Assembly: GCA_017462345.1 (NCBI GenBank)
Contig: JAFTRI010000017.1
Coordinates: 1 to 64,000 of the forward strand
Length of the DNA stretch: 64,000 nt
Reading direction: 5' to 3'
DNA from: Muribaculaceae bacterium
GTDB taxonomy: Bacteria; Bacteroidota; Bacteroidia; Bacteroidales; Muribaculaceae
Shown here: positions 1-8,643 of the stretch, piece by piece
Layout of the letters: each line of letters begins with the position of its first letter
Position numbering within the stretch: the first letter of the stretch is position 1
The notes under the pieces: generated by a model
The model's database searches: none
Seen by the model: the letters and a program-made list of their open reading frames with translations, nothing else
Told to the model about the DNA's origin: nothing
Program-made: the position numbers and the translations under genes

Positions 1-297
<297 letters not shown>

Positions 298-472
298 CCG
301 GGGAGCAATCCCCCAAAATGATAACGTGGCTAAAACGCCGCCACGGTGGTAGAAGAACCAGTACGTCCGTCGCAGTGCGCGGTCGGTCGGGATTACTCCG
401 CTTCCAGCCTCTTTTTTCACCTTATACGCCCGCAGCCCGCCGTAGGATGGCGGAAGGCGGGACGAAGACACT

Positions 473-580
473 AAGGTGGTGATAGCGTGAGGGTTCCACC
501 TCTACCCATTCCGAACAGAGAAGTTAAACCTCACCGCGCCGATGGTACTGCGAAAGTGGGAGAGTAGGTCACCGCCCCCT
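473..580 (+). rRNA. 5S ribosomal RNA
   Basis: The block contains the 5S signatures CCATTCCGAACAGAGAAGTTAA (given here only as a 5S loop B/helix III region) and CGCCGATGGTACTGC. Bases 475-482 pair with 569-576 to form helix I with one G-U pair, which fixes the ends to within a few bases. It follows 23S and is followed directly by a terminator, the normal end of a Bacteroidales rrn operon. Confidence 0.94.
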
Positions 581-585
581 ATTTA

Positions 586-628
586 AGGAGCCCGGACAGA
601 GCGGTCTGTACCGGGCTTCCTTTTTTTG
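586..628 (+). terminator. rrn operon rho-independent terminator
   Basis: GGAGCCCGG-ACAGA and TCTGT-ACCGGGCTTCC form a long GC-rich hairpin followed by seven T residues at 621-627. It lies directly after 5S rRNA and should end the rRNA transcript. Confidence 0.88.
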
Positions 629-900
629 TGCCCTCCGGTACGGTACACGACCCCCCCAGCCGCCAAGGCGGCAGGTCGAGAGCCTCGACACGCGACCCCT
701 GCAAAGGGGGAGCAATTTCGCTTCGGCATGCGAGCCCTGCAAGTGGGAGTGATGGATGGTGCAGTGTCGTTTTGCATGGGGATATGAGACCCTCTCCGGC
801 ACTGCGTGCCACCTCTCCCTCGTAGGGAGAGGACTTGCCGGGGAGCTTCGATGCGGGAATGATGCAGGTATGTGATGGTCGCCGTCCGGATACTAATGGG
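629..900. repeat. Hairpin-rich intergenic repeat-like element
   Basis: No credible gene is seen here. The stretch holds a series of small dyads: GCCGCC/GGCGGC at 659-672, CCCCT/AGGGG at 696-709, GGCAC/GTGCC at 798-810, and a perfect nine-base stem CCTCTCCCT/AGGGAGAGG at 812-832. Two imperfect direct copies of CCCTGCAA..GGGAG lie at 697-711 and 735-750. The open frames across it are repetitive and differ between frames, as expected for a dispersed noncoding repeat. Copy number elsewhere in the genome cannot be judged from this window. Confidence 0.45.
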
Positions 901-961
901 GAGAATAGTTTGTGTTTAACGAAATTTAATATTGGGGGGGTGAAAACGGGCTCATTATACG

Positions 962-969
962 TATCTTTG
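962..969 (+). promoter_or_regulatory. Bacteroidales-type -7 box (TATCTTTG) of the FGE-fold lipoprotein gene
   Basis: TATCTTTG matches the Bacteroidales sigma-ABfr -7 consensus TAnnTTTG and sits 26 bases before the start codon at 996. No good TTTG -33 box is seen at the expected spacing. Confidence 0.55.
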
Positions 970-995
970 TCGATAGATACTAACTAAAAACAATA

Positions 996-1883
996 ATGAT
1001 GAGAGAAATTAAATTTATGGGTCTTGCAGCATTGGCGATGCTGTGTGCGGGTTTTGTGTCATGCAGTGATGACGAAGATGATGAAACTCAGGACTCAAGT
1101 GTCAGGATGGAGTATGATGGAAAAGTAATAACTGACCTTGAATACACCGACATGGTTGCGGTGGAGGGTGGTACATTTACGATGGGTGCCACTTCAGAAC
1201 AGGGGAGTTCCTATTATTACAACGAGTTGCCTGCTCATCAGGTTACGGTTAGTGATTTCTACATAGGAAAGTATGAGGTTACACAGCAGTTGTGGGTGTA
1301 TGTAATGACTTATAGCGGGAAATGTGCTGATGGCTCGACAATGAGTGCCTATGCATTGGAGGATCCTTGGCTCGGGTATGACAACCCATCAGAGAAGTAT
1401 GGGCTTGGCGATTATTATCCTGCCTATTATGTAAGTCATGATGAAGTAGTCTATTTGTTCCTTCCACGTTTGAATCGGATCACGGGTAGAGAATACCGGT
1501 TGCCTACAGAGGCGGAGTGGGAGTATGCTGCCCGTGGAGGGAACAAAAGTAAGGGATATGTGTATTCAGGAAGCGACAATATCGGTGATGTGGCATTTTA
1601 TATATCAAATACCAATTCAACTAATGAGGTAGGGTTGAAACAGCCTAATGAGTTGGGAATATATGATATGAGCGGTAATGTATGGGAATGGTGCAGCGAC
1701 TGGTTTGGAGAGTATGCGTCAACTCCACAGACTAATCCGACCGGCCCTTCCACGGGGTCTTGTCGCGTACATCGCGGAGGAGCTTGGGATGCTAAGTCCA
1801 ATTACTGCCGAGTGTCGCGTCGAAATGACTATTTTGTAGGCTCTCGCTTCAGTATCGGTTTCCGTCTGGCCCTCAGTAAGTAG
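996..1883 (+). CDS. SUMF1/FGE-fold lipoprotein
   Basis: This 295-residue protein starts with a lipoprotein signal (hydrophobic stretch, FVSC, lipid-accepting Cys23) followed by an acidic linker (SDDEDDETQD), so it is probably surface- or periplasm-anchored. From about residue 53 to the end it is one formylglycine-generating-enzyme-type domain, with MVAVEGGTFTMGA, YRLPTEAEWEYAARGG, MSGNVWEWCSDW, VHRGGAWD and IGFRLAL in family order. True FGE enzymes use two cysteines in the region after RGGSW. Here only one (Cys271, in NYCR) is present, so sulfatase activation is doubtful and a binding or structural role is more likely. It stands alone between the rRNA operon and nagA with its own -7 box. The first two codons are both ATG; either could start translation. 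Confidence 0.82.
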   Translation: MMREIKFMGLAALAMLCAGFVSCSDDEDDETQDSSVRMEYDGKVITDLEYTDMVAVEGGTFTMGATSEQGSSYYYNELPAHQVTVSDFYIGKYEVTQQLWVYVMTYSGKCADGSTMSAYALEDPWLGYDNPSEKYGLGDYYPAYYVSHDEVVYLFLPRLNRITGREYRLPTEAEWEYAARGGNKSKGYVYSGSDNIGDVAFYISNTNSTNEVGLKQPNELGIYDMSGNVWEWCSDWFGEYASTPQTNPTGPSTGSCRVHRGGAWDAKSNYCRVSRRNDYFVGSRFSIGFRLALSK

Positions 1884-1942
1884 GGTATTTGGCTGATAAC
1901 TGGATGCCTGTGCCGGCTTTTCCAGGGGGTGACAGGATCGCA

Positions 1943-1973
1943 TGTGGGGGAGGGTCGCATGGTGTTAACTTTG
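1943..1973 (+). promoter_or_regulatory. Possible distal promoter upstream of nagA
   Basis: TGTG, 19 bases, then TAACTTTG fits the Bacteroidales promoter pattern with a weak -33 box. It would give nagA a leader of roughly 250 bases, or drive a small RNA. Only the -7 box is convincing. Confidence 0.35.
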
Positions 1974-2193
1974 CCGATGTAATTGGGACATTGACATTGT
2001 TAACATGAAAAGGGCTGTGTGCTTATTGCGGATACAGTTCAACCTTTAGTTATAAGTCAGTTACGAACGTACTGTCATTCATGAAGGGAAAATGGAATAC
2101 TGAGTACTGAGCTATCGTGGGGTTATAGGTTTATTTTATCGTCAAATAGATTAAAAATATATGGCTGTTTTATAATAATTGATAAAATTGGTC

Positions 2194-2201
2194 TATCTTT
2201 G
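2194..2201 (+). promoter_or_regulatory. -7 box (TATCTTTG) of nagA
   Basis: TATCTTTG lies 27 bases before the nagA start codon, the usual distance for a Bacteroidales promoter. The upstream region is AT-rich with no clear TTTG at the right spacing. Confidence 0.6.
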
Positions 2202-2228
2202 CGTAAGTTAACAACAAAACAATAAGCT

Positions 2229-3392
2229 ATGCTAACCCAGATTATAAATGCAAAGGTCCTTACGCCACAGGGGTGGCTGAGGGACGGCTCGGTGGTAATG
2301 GACGGAAACAGAATCCTTGAAGTGACAAATAGTAATCTTGCTGTTGCTGGTGCTGAACAAGTTGATGCAAAGGGGATGTATGTGGTGCCCGGAGGTGTTG
2401 AAATCCACGTTCATGGCGGCGGCGGGCGTGATTTTATGGAAGGGACTGAGGATGCGTTCAGAACAGCAGTCGACGCGCACAAGAAATATGGCACGACAAG
2501 TATTTTCCCGACATTGTCATCTTCGACTGTCCCGATGATAGAGTCCGCTGCCGAGACTTGTACGAAACTGATGGCTGAGCCTGACAGCCCGATACTCGGT
2601 CTTCATCTTGAGGGTCATTACCTAAACCTGAAGATGGCCGGAGGGCAGATGCCTGAAAATATCCTGAATCCTGATCCTAAACAATATATTCCTATCGTGG
2701 AGAAGTGGGGATGTATCAAGAGATGGGATGCCGCGCCAGAGTTGCCCGGGGCAATCGAGTTCGGCAAATATATAACATCGAAAGGAATTCTTGCATCTAT
2801 AGCCCATACCCAGGCAGAATATGACGAAGTGCATGCCGGTTATCTTGCGGGATTCACTCATGCAACCCATTTCTATAATGCGATGCCTGGTTTCCACAAG
2901 CGCAGGGAGTACAAGTATGAAGGTACGGTGGAAAGTGTTTATCTGCATGACGATATGACGGTTGAAGTCATTGCTGACGGAATCCATGTGCCTCCGACAA
3001 TACTTCGCCTTGTCTATAAAATAAAAGGTGTCGAGCGGACATGTGCCATAACCGATGCTCTGGGATGTGCGGCAAGTGACAGTAATGTCGCTTTTGACCC
3101 CCGTGTAATTGTAGAGGACGGAGTGTGCAAGCTGGCTGACCGGTCGGCAATCGCCGGAAGTGTGGCCACTATGGACAGGCTTGTGCGTACACTGGTGCAG
3201 AAGGCTGAGATACCGTTGGCCGATGCCGCGCGAATGATTTCAGAGACTCCGGCAAAGATAATGAATGTGTATGACCGCAAGGGTTCGTTGGAAAAGGGAA
3301 AGGATGCCGATGTGCTGATATTTGACGGCGAGCTTAACCTGCGTGCCGTGTGGGCTATGGGTAAACTTGTGGAAGGCACAAACACATTGTAA
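2229..3392 (+). CDS. nagA: N-acetylglucosamine-6-phosphate deacetylase
   Basis: This enzyme removes the acetyl group from GlcNAc-6-phosphate, feeding amino-sugar catabolism and cell-wall recycling in the cytoplasm. The 387 residues match the usual family length. Amidohydrolase features are in order: HVHGGGGRD (His60, His62), HLEGHYLN (metal-ligand Glu128), IAHTQAEYDE (His193), THATHFYNAMPG (His211/His214), DGIHVPP and the catalytic Asp276 in AITDALG, then SVATMDRLVRTLV and GSLEKGKDADVLIFD. The LEGHYLN form replaces the LEGPFLN of proteobacterial enzymes. It has its own -7 box and a terminator just downstream, so it is probably a single-gene transcript. No nagB or sugar transporter is nearby. 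Confidence 0.93.
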   Translation: MLTQIINAKVLTPQGWLRDGSVVMDGNRILEVTNSNLAVAGAEQVDAKGMYVVPGGVEIHVHGGGGRDFMEGTEDAFRTAVDAHKKYGTTSIFPTLSSSTVPMIESAAETCTKLMAEPDSPILGLHLEGHYLNLKMAGGQMPENILNPDPKQYIPIVEKWGCIKRWDAAPELPGAIEFGKYITSKGILASIAHTQAEYDEVHAGYLAGFTHATHFYNAMPGFHKRREYKYEGTVESVYLHDDMTVEVIADGIHVPPTILRLVYKIKGVERTCAITDALGCAASDSNVAFDPRVIVEDGVCKLADRSAIAGSVATMDRLVRTLVQKAEIPLADAARMISETPAKIMNVYDRKGSLEKGKDADVLIFDGELNLRAVWAMGKLVEGTNTL

Positions 3393-3427
3393 CAGAAAAG
3401 GACTGAAAACAACAGCAGTTCATGGGA

Positions 3428-3468
3428 GGGATTCTGTCAGGATAGATGGCAGAATCCCTTTGGTTGTT
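3428..3468 (+). terminator. Terminator after nagA
   Basis: GGGATTCTG (3428-3436) and CAGAATCCC (3450-3458) form a perfect nine-base stem followed by a T-rich tail TTTGGTTGTT. Confidence 0.75.
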
Positions 3469-3534
3469 AATGAATGTAAATGTTGCGACATGCGGGATAT
3501 AATGATGTGATTTTTAATGAAATGTCTAATTTAG

Positions 3535-3565
3535 TTTGAGGGGAGACAAATGTTGCCTAACTTTC
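3535..3565 (+). promoter_or_regulatory. Promoter of the sorting-tail/beta-helix gene pair
   Basis: TTTG at 3535-3538, a 19-base spacer, then TAACTTTC at 3558-3565. This is one of the better-formed -33/-7 pairs in the window, with a single mismatch in the last base of the -7 box. The start codon lies 31 bases on. Confidence 0.65.
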
Positions 3566-3596
3566 GCGAAATTATTATTTTAAACATCTAATCGCT

Positions 3597-4040
3597 ATGC
3601 GTTGCTTAATTGTTACAATTTCATTGTTTGTTGCAATGGCTTCATTTGCTGCTGATAACTTGATAGTGAGGCAGAAAAGCGGAGACACTGCAGTAGCCTT
3701 ATCTTCGGTGAAAGAGATTACGTTCCCTGCCGAGGGTGGTGTCAAGATTTCGATGTCGGACGGTTCTTCCCAGGTTTATGCCCATGAAAATCTTTATTCA
3801 TTGAGATTTAACGGAGAGGTATCGGGAGTGTCGACTGCCGATATTGCCAATGAAGAGGGAGGAATTGTGTATGACGGCTCGACGGTGTCGGTTGCCGGGG
3901 AAAATACTAAAATAAGTGTCTATTCGCTTGATGGCTCTCAGATAGTAAAAGGTGTTTCTCCATGTGTGGACGTAACACATCTCCCGTCAGGTGTCTATAT
4001 CGTAAAGGCAGGATGTCAAACCGCAAAAATTGTCAAGTGA
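3597..4040 (+). CDS. Small secreted protein with T9SS-type C-terminal tail
   Basis: This 147-residue protein has a signal peptide (MRCLIVTISLFVAMASFAA), then a short domain of the kind seen at the N-terminus of many Bacteroidales surface proteins (residues about 20-70, ending in the VKEITF block and YSLRF). The last 50 residues resemble a type IX secretion sorting domain: ISVYSLDGSQIVKG, then LPSGVYIVKAG and a short basic end (TAKIVK). No enzymatic motif is visible. Its stop codon overlaps the start of the next gene (TGATG), so the two should be translationally coupled. The family assignment of the tail is by pattern; the biological role is unknown. Confidence 0.72.
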   Translation: MRCLIVTISLFVAMASFAADNLIVRQKSGDTAVALSSVKEITFPAEGGVKISMSDGSSQVYAHENLYSLRFNGEVSGVSTADIANEEGGIVYDGSTVSVAGENTKISVYSLDGSQIVKGVSPCVDVTHLPSGVYIVKAGCQTAKIVK

Positions 4041-6565
4041 TGAAAAAGAGTGCAATAATAGTGTCGATAGCGGCTCTGTCGACAGTGTCGTTGGCATGGG
4101 CAGCCGAGAGAATGTGGATACAGCGTACCGACAGGATCGCGCTGGGTATGCCTACAGAGATTGCCGATAGCGTATCGTTAACGGCCGACGGGTCAAATGT
4201 GGTGTTTACAACACTTTCGGAATCCAGGGAAATTGTGAAGTCGGAAATAAGCAATATCACGTTCGAGTCCGATAACGGGACTCTTGCCGTTGAAATCACG
4301 TTTGACGGGTCGGATGCCGAAATCGTTAATCCGTATGCCTTTGAGGGTGTGACTGTAGTGAAATCCGGGGCTGATGTCGTGGTTACATCGACAAGTGCCG
4401 AGGAGTTGACTTATTCTCTTGCGGGGACTACGACATCAGGGTCGTTCAAGATCTATTCCGATAAAAAATTCATTCTCGACATGAATAGCGTCAGCATTAC
4501 CAATGATGACGGAGCAGCCATCAATATCCAGTCGGGAAAGAAATGCACGGTAAAGCTTACCGGGACATCAACTCTTACCGATGCTGCGTCATATTCGACA
4601 GTGAGCGGAGAGGATCAGAAAGGGTGTTTCTTCAGCGAGGGTCAGATAATATTCACCGGAGAGGGTGTGCTGAATGTGTCGGCAAATTACAAGCACGGTA
4701 TATGCAGCGATGACTATATCGATATCCAATCGGGAACTGTCAATGTGCTCAAGGCTGCCAATGACGGAGTGAGAGTAAATGACTATTTCCTGATGACAGG
4801 CGGAACTTTGACGACTACTGCCACGGCAGGTGACGGAATAGACGGTGATTCCGGATATATACAGATTGACGGCGGTACTATCGATGTCAATGTTGCGACC
4901 GCCGATACCAAAGGGATCAAATGTGACAGTATAATAACCATGAATGGCGGAGAGGTCAAGCTGACTGTGCCGGCGGATCAAGGCAAGGGGTTCAAGACCA
5001 AGCAGACGATGACCATGAATGGCGGTACGATAACGGCGGACATGACAGGAGCGGCCGTTGTCGTATCTAATGACCCTTCATATTGTACGGCAATAAAAAC
5101 CGATGCCGACTTTGTGATGAATGACGGAACGCTCAATATAACCCATACAGGAGCAGGGGGTAAAGGCGTCTCGGCAGACGGCAATGTTACTATCGCCGGC
5201 GGAAATCTTTCGGTAGATGTCTCAGGCGGAACCGGAACATATACCAATACCTCGGGCGTCTCAGACATGTATGCTTCTACCTGTATTTCGGCAGACGGTT
5301 CGATAAATGTCACCGGGGGGACGATTGTCCTTGGCGTCAAAGCCGCATCGGCCAAAGGGTTCAAGTCGGATGTCAATACAACGATCTCGGGCGGGTCAAT
5401 TACCGGAACATTGGCAGGTGATGCCACGGTGGTGAACTATGACCCGTCGTATTGTACACTCATAAAATGTGACGGAGACTATACGATGAATGGCGGGGCT
5501 GTGTCGGCAACGCATTCAGGCAATGGCGGCAAGGGTATTTCGGTGGACGGTAACGCGACTTTCGAGTCAGGGACTGTCACTATTTCCACCAGTGGTAACG
5601 GTGCAACATATACCGCATCGTCGGGAACAGATACCTATAGTCCCTCATGTATCACGGTTGACGGAAACCTGTATCTCAATGGAGGAACGTTTGACTTGTT
5701 GTCGAGCGGAGTCGCCGGCAAATGTATCAAGGTCGATCTCCAGCTTATTGCCGATCCGACAGAGGATGGAGCGTTGAAGGTAACAGCTGAAACCAAGGGG
5801 AGTATGCTGGGACAGTCAAGTACAGGCGGTCCCGGAGGTGGCGGTCCTCAACGTCCCGGAAGCAGTACTTCAACAACCGATACGAGTTCAAGCCCCAAGG
5901 TGATTAAGGTGACCGGAAACATGACGATAAAGGGAGGTGATTTTACCATAAAATCGGCTAATGAAGGAGGAGAAGGTCTTGAATCAAAGGCTGTAATGAC
6001 CATATCGGGCGGAGATTTCTATTTCAGTACATACGACGACTGCATTAATGCGTCGACAACGTTGAATATCACGGGAGGGAACATCCGTGCGGTGTCAACG
6101 GGCAATGATGCGATCGACTCCAATGGAACTATGTCAATCAGCGGCGGTCTGGTTCTTGCCAATGGAACACGAGATCCTGAGGAGGGCATTGATGTCGACC
6201 AAGCAAGCAAATTAACCATAAGTGGTGGAATTGTCATTAACCAAAAGGGAAATATGCTTAATCTCACCACTACCCAGTGTAAGGTGCCGACCGTGAAATA
6301 TTCATCGTCGATAACAGTGGGAACACTCGTTACTATCACCGATTCATCGGGCAACCATATTGTTTCGTTCAAAGCTCCGCAAGCGATGTCGCAGGGATGT
6401 TACATAACACATCCGAGCCTTAAGAGCGGGAGTTCGTACAAACTGTACACTGGCGGCTCGGTATCGGGAGGTACTGTATTCAATGAAGTGACCGACGGCG
6501 GAACTTACACCGCGGGAACATTGAAGAAATCATTCACTATCTCGTCAACGTTGACAAGTCTATAG
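4040..6565 (+). CDS. Secreted beta-helix carbohydrate-binding protein (Cthe_2159-like)
   Basis: The ATG at 4040 is chosen over upstream in-frame starts because it overlaps the previous stop and opens a clean signal peptide (MKKSAIIVSIAALSTVSLAWA). The 841-residue product begins with a short SEISNITFES module like that of its upstream neighbour. It is then built of short beta-solenoid turns rich in MNGGT, ISGGS and DG(I/V) steps, the pattern of the Cthe_2159 family of polysaccharide-binding, pectate-lyase-like proteins. A 123-residue block is duplicated (from residues 315 and 438), and a Gly/Pro/Ser/Thr-rich linker sits near residues 592-618. No T9SS-type tail is visible at the C-terminus, which ends ISSTLTSL. 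Binding of a plant or host glycan outside the cell is inferred; catalysis is not supported. Confidence 0.75.
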   Translation: MKKSAIIVSIAALSTVSLAWAAERMWIQRTDRIALGMPTEIADSVSLTADGSNVVFTTLSESREIVKSEISNITFESDNGTLAVEITFDGSDAEIVNPYAFEGVTVVKSGADVVVTSTSAEELTYSLAGTTTSGSFKIYSDKKFILDMNSVSITNDDGAAINIQSGKKCTVKLTGTSTLTDAASYSTVSGEDQKGCFFSEGQIIFTGEGVLNVSANYKHGICSDDYIDIQSGTVNVLKAANDGVRVNDYFLMTGGTLTTTATAGDGIDGDSGYIQIDGGTIDVNVATADTKGIKCDSIITMNGGEVKLTVPADQGKGFKTKQTMTMNGGTITADMTGAAVVVSNDPSYCTAIKTDADFVMNDGTLNITHTGAGGKGVSADGNVTIAGGNLSVDVSGGTGTYTNTSGVSDMYASTCISADGSINVTGGTIVLGVKAASAKGFKSDVNTTISGGSITGTLAGDATVVNYDPSYCTLIKCDGDYTMNGGAVSATHSGNGGKGISVDGNATFESGTVTISTSGNGATYTASSGTDTYSPSCITVDGNLYLNGGTFDLLSSGVAGKCIKVDLQLIADPTEDGALKVTAETKGSMLGQSSTGGPGGGGPQRPGSSTSTTDTSSSPKVIKVTGNMTIKGGDFTIKSANEGGEGLESKAVMTISGGDFYFSTYDDCINASTTLNITGGNIRAVSTGNDAIDSNGTMSISGGLVLANGTRDPEEGIDVDQASKLTISGGIVINQKGNMLNLTTTQCKVPTVKYSSSITVGTLVTITDSSGNHIVSFKAPQAMSQGCYITHPSLKSGSSYKLYTGGSVSGGTVFNEVTDGGTYTAGTLKKSFTISSTLTSL
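4982..5719 (+). repeat. Two tandem 369-base repeats inside the beta-helix gene
   Basis: The protein from residue 315 (GKGFKTKQTMTMNGG) is repeated from residue 438 (AKGFKSDVNTTISGG) with matching landmarks DPSYCT, GDYTMNGG/ADFVMNDG, GGKG(V/I)S and TYT..SG. A third copy appears to begin and break off near 5720 (AGKCIKVD). The copies differ at many positions, so the duplication is not recent. Confidence 0.75.
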
Positions 6566-6582
6566 TCAGACCACGATAAAAC

Positions 6583-6621
6583 AGAGCGGGGATGCCGGCA
6601 ACAGTCCGGTATCCCCGCTCT
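6583..6621 (+). terminator. Strong hairpin after the beta-helix gene
   Basis: AGAGCGGGGATGCCGG (6583-6598) pairs with CCGGTATCCCCGCTCT (6606-6621), leaving a seven-base loop. The stem is very stable, but there is no T-run after it, so it may act as a terminator or as a 3'-end stabiliser. Confidence 0.55.
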
Positions 6622-6651
6622 GCGTGAGGAAGTATTTGGCTTATGACCCTG

Positions 6652-6683
6652 ATTGCGATTGTGAATAGTTTTGTGTACCTTTG
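6652..6683 (+). promoter_or_regulatory. Promoter of the permease-ribBA operon
   Basis: ATTG at 6652-6655, 20 bases, then TACCTTTG at 6676-6683. The predicted transcript starts only about 18 bases before the ATG at 6708, which supports that start over the TTG at 6699. Confidence 0.65.
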
Positions 6684-6707
6684 CAGCCGTAATAATTCTT
6701 GCTCCTG

Positions 6708-8633
6708 ATGCTGAAAATAAAAAGACTATATGCTTTCATGTTGCAGAGTTTCCTGCCTCTGTTCCTGATGACATTCTTTATATGTCTTTTTATAGTACTG
6801 ATGCAGTTCCTGTGGAGGTATGTGGATGACCTTGTAGGCAAGGGACTTGAAATGTCGGTTATCGCTGAGCTTTTCTTTTATGCGGCGTTGACGATGGTGC
6901 CAATGGCATTGCCGCTTGCCGTGTTGCTTGCATCGTTGATGACATTCGGTAACTTGGGAGAGAGGTTTGAGCTGACGGCGATGAAAGCCTCCGGAATCTC
7001 GTTGCTGAAGACTATGCGTCCATTGATGGTGCTGATGATGTTTGTTGCCATCGGTGCATTCTTTTTCCAGAATAATGTGTTGCCTGTCGCCCAGACCAAA
7101 ATGTGGACGCTGCTTTATTCCATGAGGCAGAAGTCACCCGAACTTGATATTCCCGAAGGTGTGTTTTATGACCAGATCCCGGGATATAACCTGTTTGTCA
7201 AGGCGAAAAACCGCGAGACGGGGGTGTTGTATGATCTTATGATATATGACGTGTCGAGAGGTTTTGACAATGCCCGTATCATCCTTTCCGATTCCGGGAA
7301 AATGAGTTTTACGGAAGACAAGACACATCTGTTCCTGAAGCTGTATAGCGGAGAGTCGTTCGAGAACCTGCGGGAGCAGAATTCGAGCAATTCATCCCAA
7401 AATATGCCTTATCGCAGGGAGTCTTTTGCCGATAAGGAGATACTTGTCGCTTTTGATGCCAATTTTACCAGAATGGATGAGAGCGGGATGCGCAACCAGT
7501 ATGTCGGAAAGAATATGTCGGAATTACAGGAAACGATTGATTCCGTGACTATCAAGGTCGACAGTATAGGGAGTGCATACGGCAAGGCCATAAAGGAAAA
7601 GCCGTATTTCGGGATACAATATTACCGCAATGCGTATAGGGACGGCAAAGTGGTGAAGGTGCCGCAAAAAACTGTACAATTGGAACAGCCGCTTAATGTG
7701 GACTCTATTTTTGCGGGAGCGACTCGAGGATTTGCCAAAAGCTATCTGAGCCAGGCTCTGGTGAAGGCAAAGCGAAACAAGCAGGATTACGAGTTCAAGA
7801 GTTACTCGATGCAGGATGACAGAAAGACGATAAGAAGGCACGGGATTGAAATGCATAAAAAATTCACACTCTCGTTTGCGTGTATAGTATTCTTTTTTAT
7901 CGGAGCCCCGCTTGGTGCAATTATCCGTAAAGGAGGCTTGGGGATGCCGCTTGTCATTTCAGTAATACTCTTCATATTCTATTATATAATTGACAATACC
8001 GGCTATAAAATGGCGCGTGACGGAAAACTGGATGTGTGGGAAGGCATGTGGTTAAGCTCGGTTATACTATTGCCATTGGGTATATTTTTCACTTATAAGG
8101 CGGTTAATGATTCGGCTGTATTCAACAGCGATTCCTATCTGAGGTTCTTCCAGCGGCTGTTAGGGCGTAATGTCGTCAGGCATATAGAAATGAAGGAGGT
8201 CGTGATGGATGATGTCGAAAAAATATATGCTCTTGAAAAAATAAGCGGTCTGATGCAACGATGCCGGGATTTTCTCGGTCGTTATTCCGGACGGCAGGGT
8301 TATATCGCATATTGGACGGAGGGTTTCAGCCGGCATGATATACATGCAATCTCCTCGGAACTTGAACGGACAGTCGAATATCTGTCAAACTCACGAGACA
8401 AACTTGTGATTAACAAGTTATGCGACTATCCGGTTATTCGCAGCCTGTGGCTGTACCATCCCACCAATTACCGTTGGGTCGGGTGGCTATGCGCGATATT
8501 GGTACCGGTTGGCATTCCGGTGTACCTGATGGGTATAAAATCACAAAAACAATTGAAACATGAGATTAACGGCGTTATAGGAGTGAGCTCCGAAGTCGAA
8601 TCGCTGTTAAGTCAAGATAGAAACGATATCTAA
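6708..8633 (+). CDS. LptF/LptG (YjgP/YjgQ) family permease
   Basis: LptF and LptG form the inner-membrane channel of the LPS export machine that moves lipopolysaccharide from the inner membrane to the periplasmic bridge. This 641-residue protein begins with the family signature ([19 protein letters not shown]) and has transmembrane segments near residues 10-40, 55-80 and 100-125. A long periplasmic region follows, then a second membrane cluster ([21 protein letters not shown] onward, about residues 385-465). It is far longer than the roughly 360-residue E. coli proteins. The extra length is a periplasmic insert plus a C-terminal cytosolic region with one more membrane segment, as is common in Bacteroidetes. 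Only one such gene is in the window, so LptF and LptG cannot be told apart. ribBA follows after ten bases. Confidence 0.85.
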   Translation: MLKIKRLYAFMLQSFLPLFLMTFFICLFIVLMQFLWRYVDDLVGKGLEMSVIAELFFYAALTMVPMALPLAVLLASLMTFGNLGERFELTAMKASGISLLKTMRPLMVLMMFVAIGAFFFQNNVLPVAQTKMWTLLYSMRQKSPELDIPEGVFYDQIPGYNLFVKAKNRETGVLYDLMIYDVSRGFDNARIILSDSGKMSFTEDKTHLFLKLYSGESFENLREQNSSNSSQNMPYRRESFADKEILVAFDANFTRMDESGMRNQYVGKNMSELQETIDSVTIKVDSIGSAYGKAIKEKPYFGIQYYRNAYRDGKVVKVPQKTVQLEQPLNVDSIFAGATRGFAKSYLSQALVKAKRNKQDYEFKSYSMQDDRKTIRRHGIEMHKKFTLSFACIVFFFIGAPLGAIIRKGGLGMPLVISVILFIFYYIIDNTGYKMARDGKLDVWEGMWLSSVILLPLGIFFTYKAVNDSAVFNSDSYLRFFQRLLGRNVVRHIEMKEVVMDDVEKIYALEKISGLMQRCRDFLGRYSGRQGYIAYWTEGFSRHDIHAISSELERTVEYLSNSRDKLVINKLCDYPVIRSLWLYHPTNYRWVGWLCAILVPVGIPVYLMGIKSQKQLKHEINGVIGVSSEVESLLSQDRNDI

Positions 8634-8643
8634 AAAAGAGTTT

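Larger units (their letters stand above)
1884..2228. other. Intergenic region before nagA
   Basis: No gene is supported in these 345 bases. There are two promoter-like -7 boxes, one at 1966-1973 and one at 2194-2201, and the second half is AT-rich. No clear terminator for the upstream lipoprotein gene is seen. Confidence 0.5.

Noticed and set aside
569..825. Several open frames of 60-77 codons on both strands in the spacer after 5S
   Set aside because: They overlap each other in several frames, coincide with the hairpin repeats and have repetitive, low-complexity products; no protein features.
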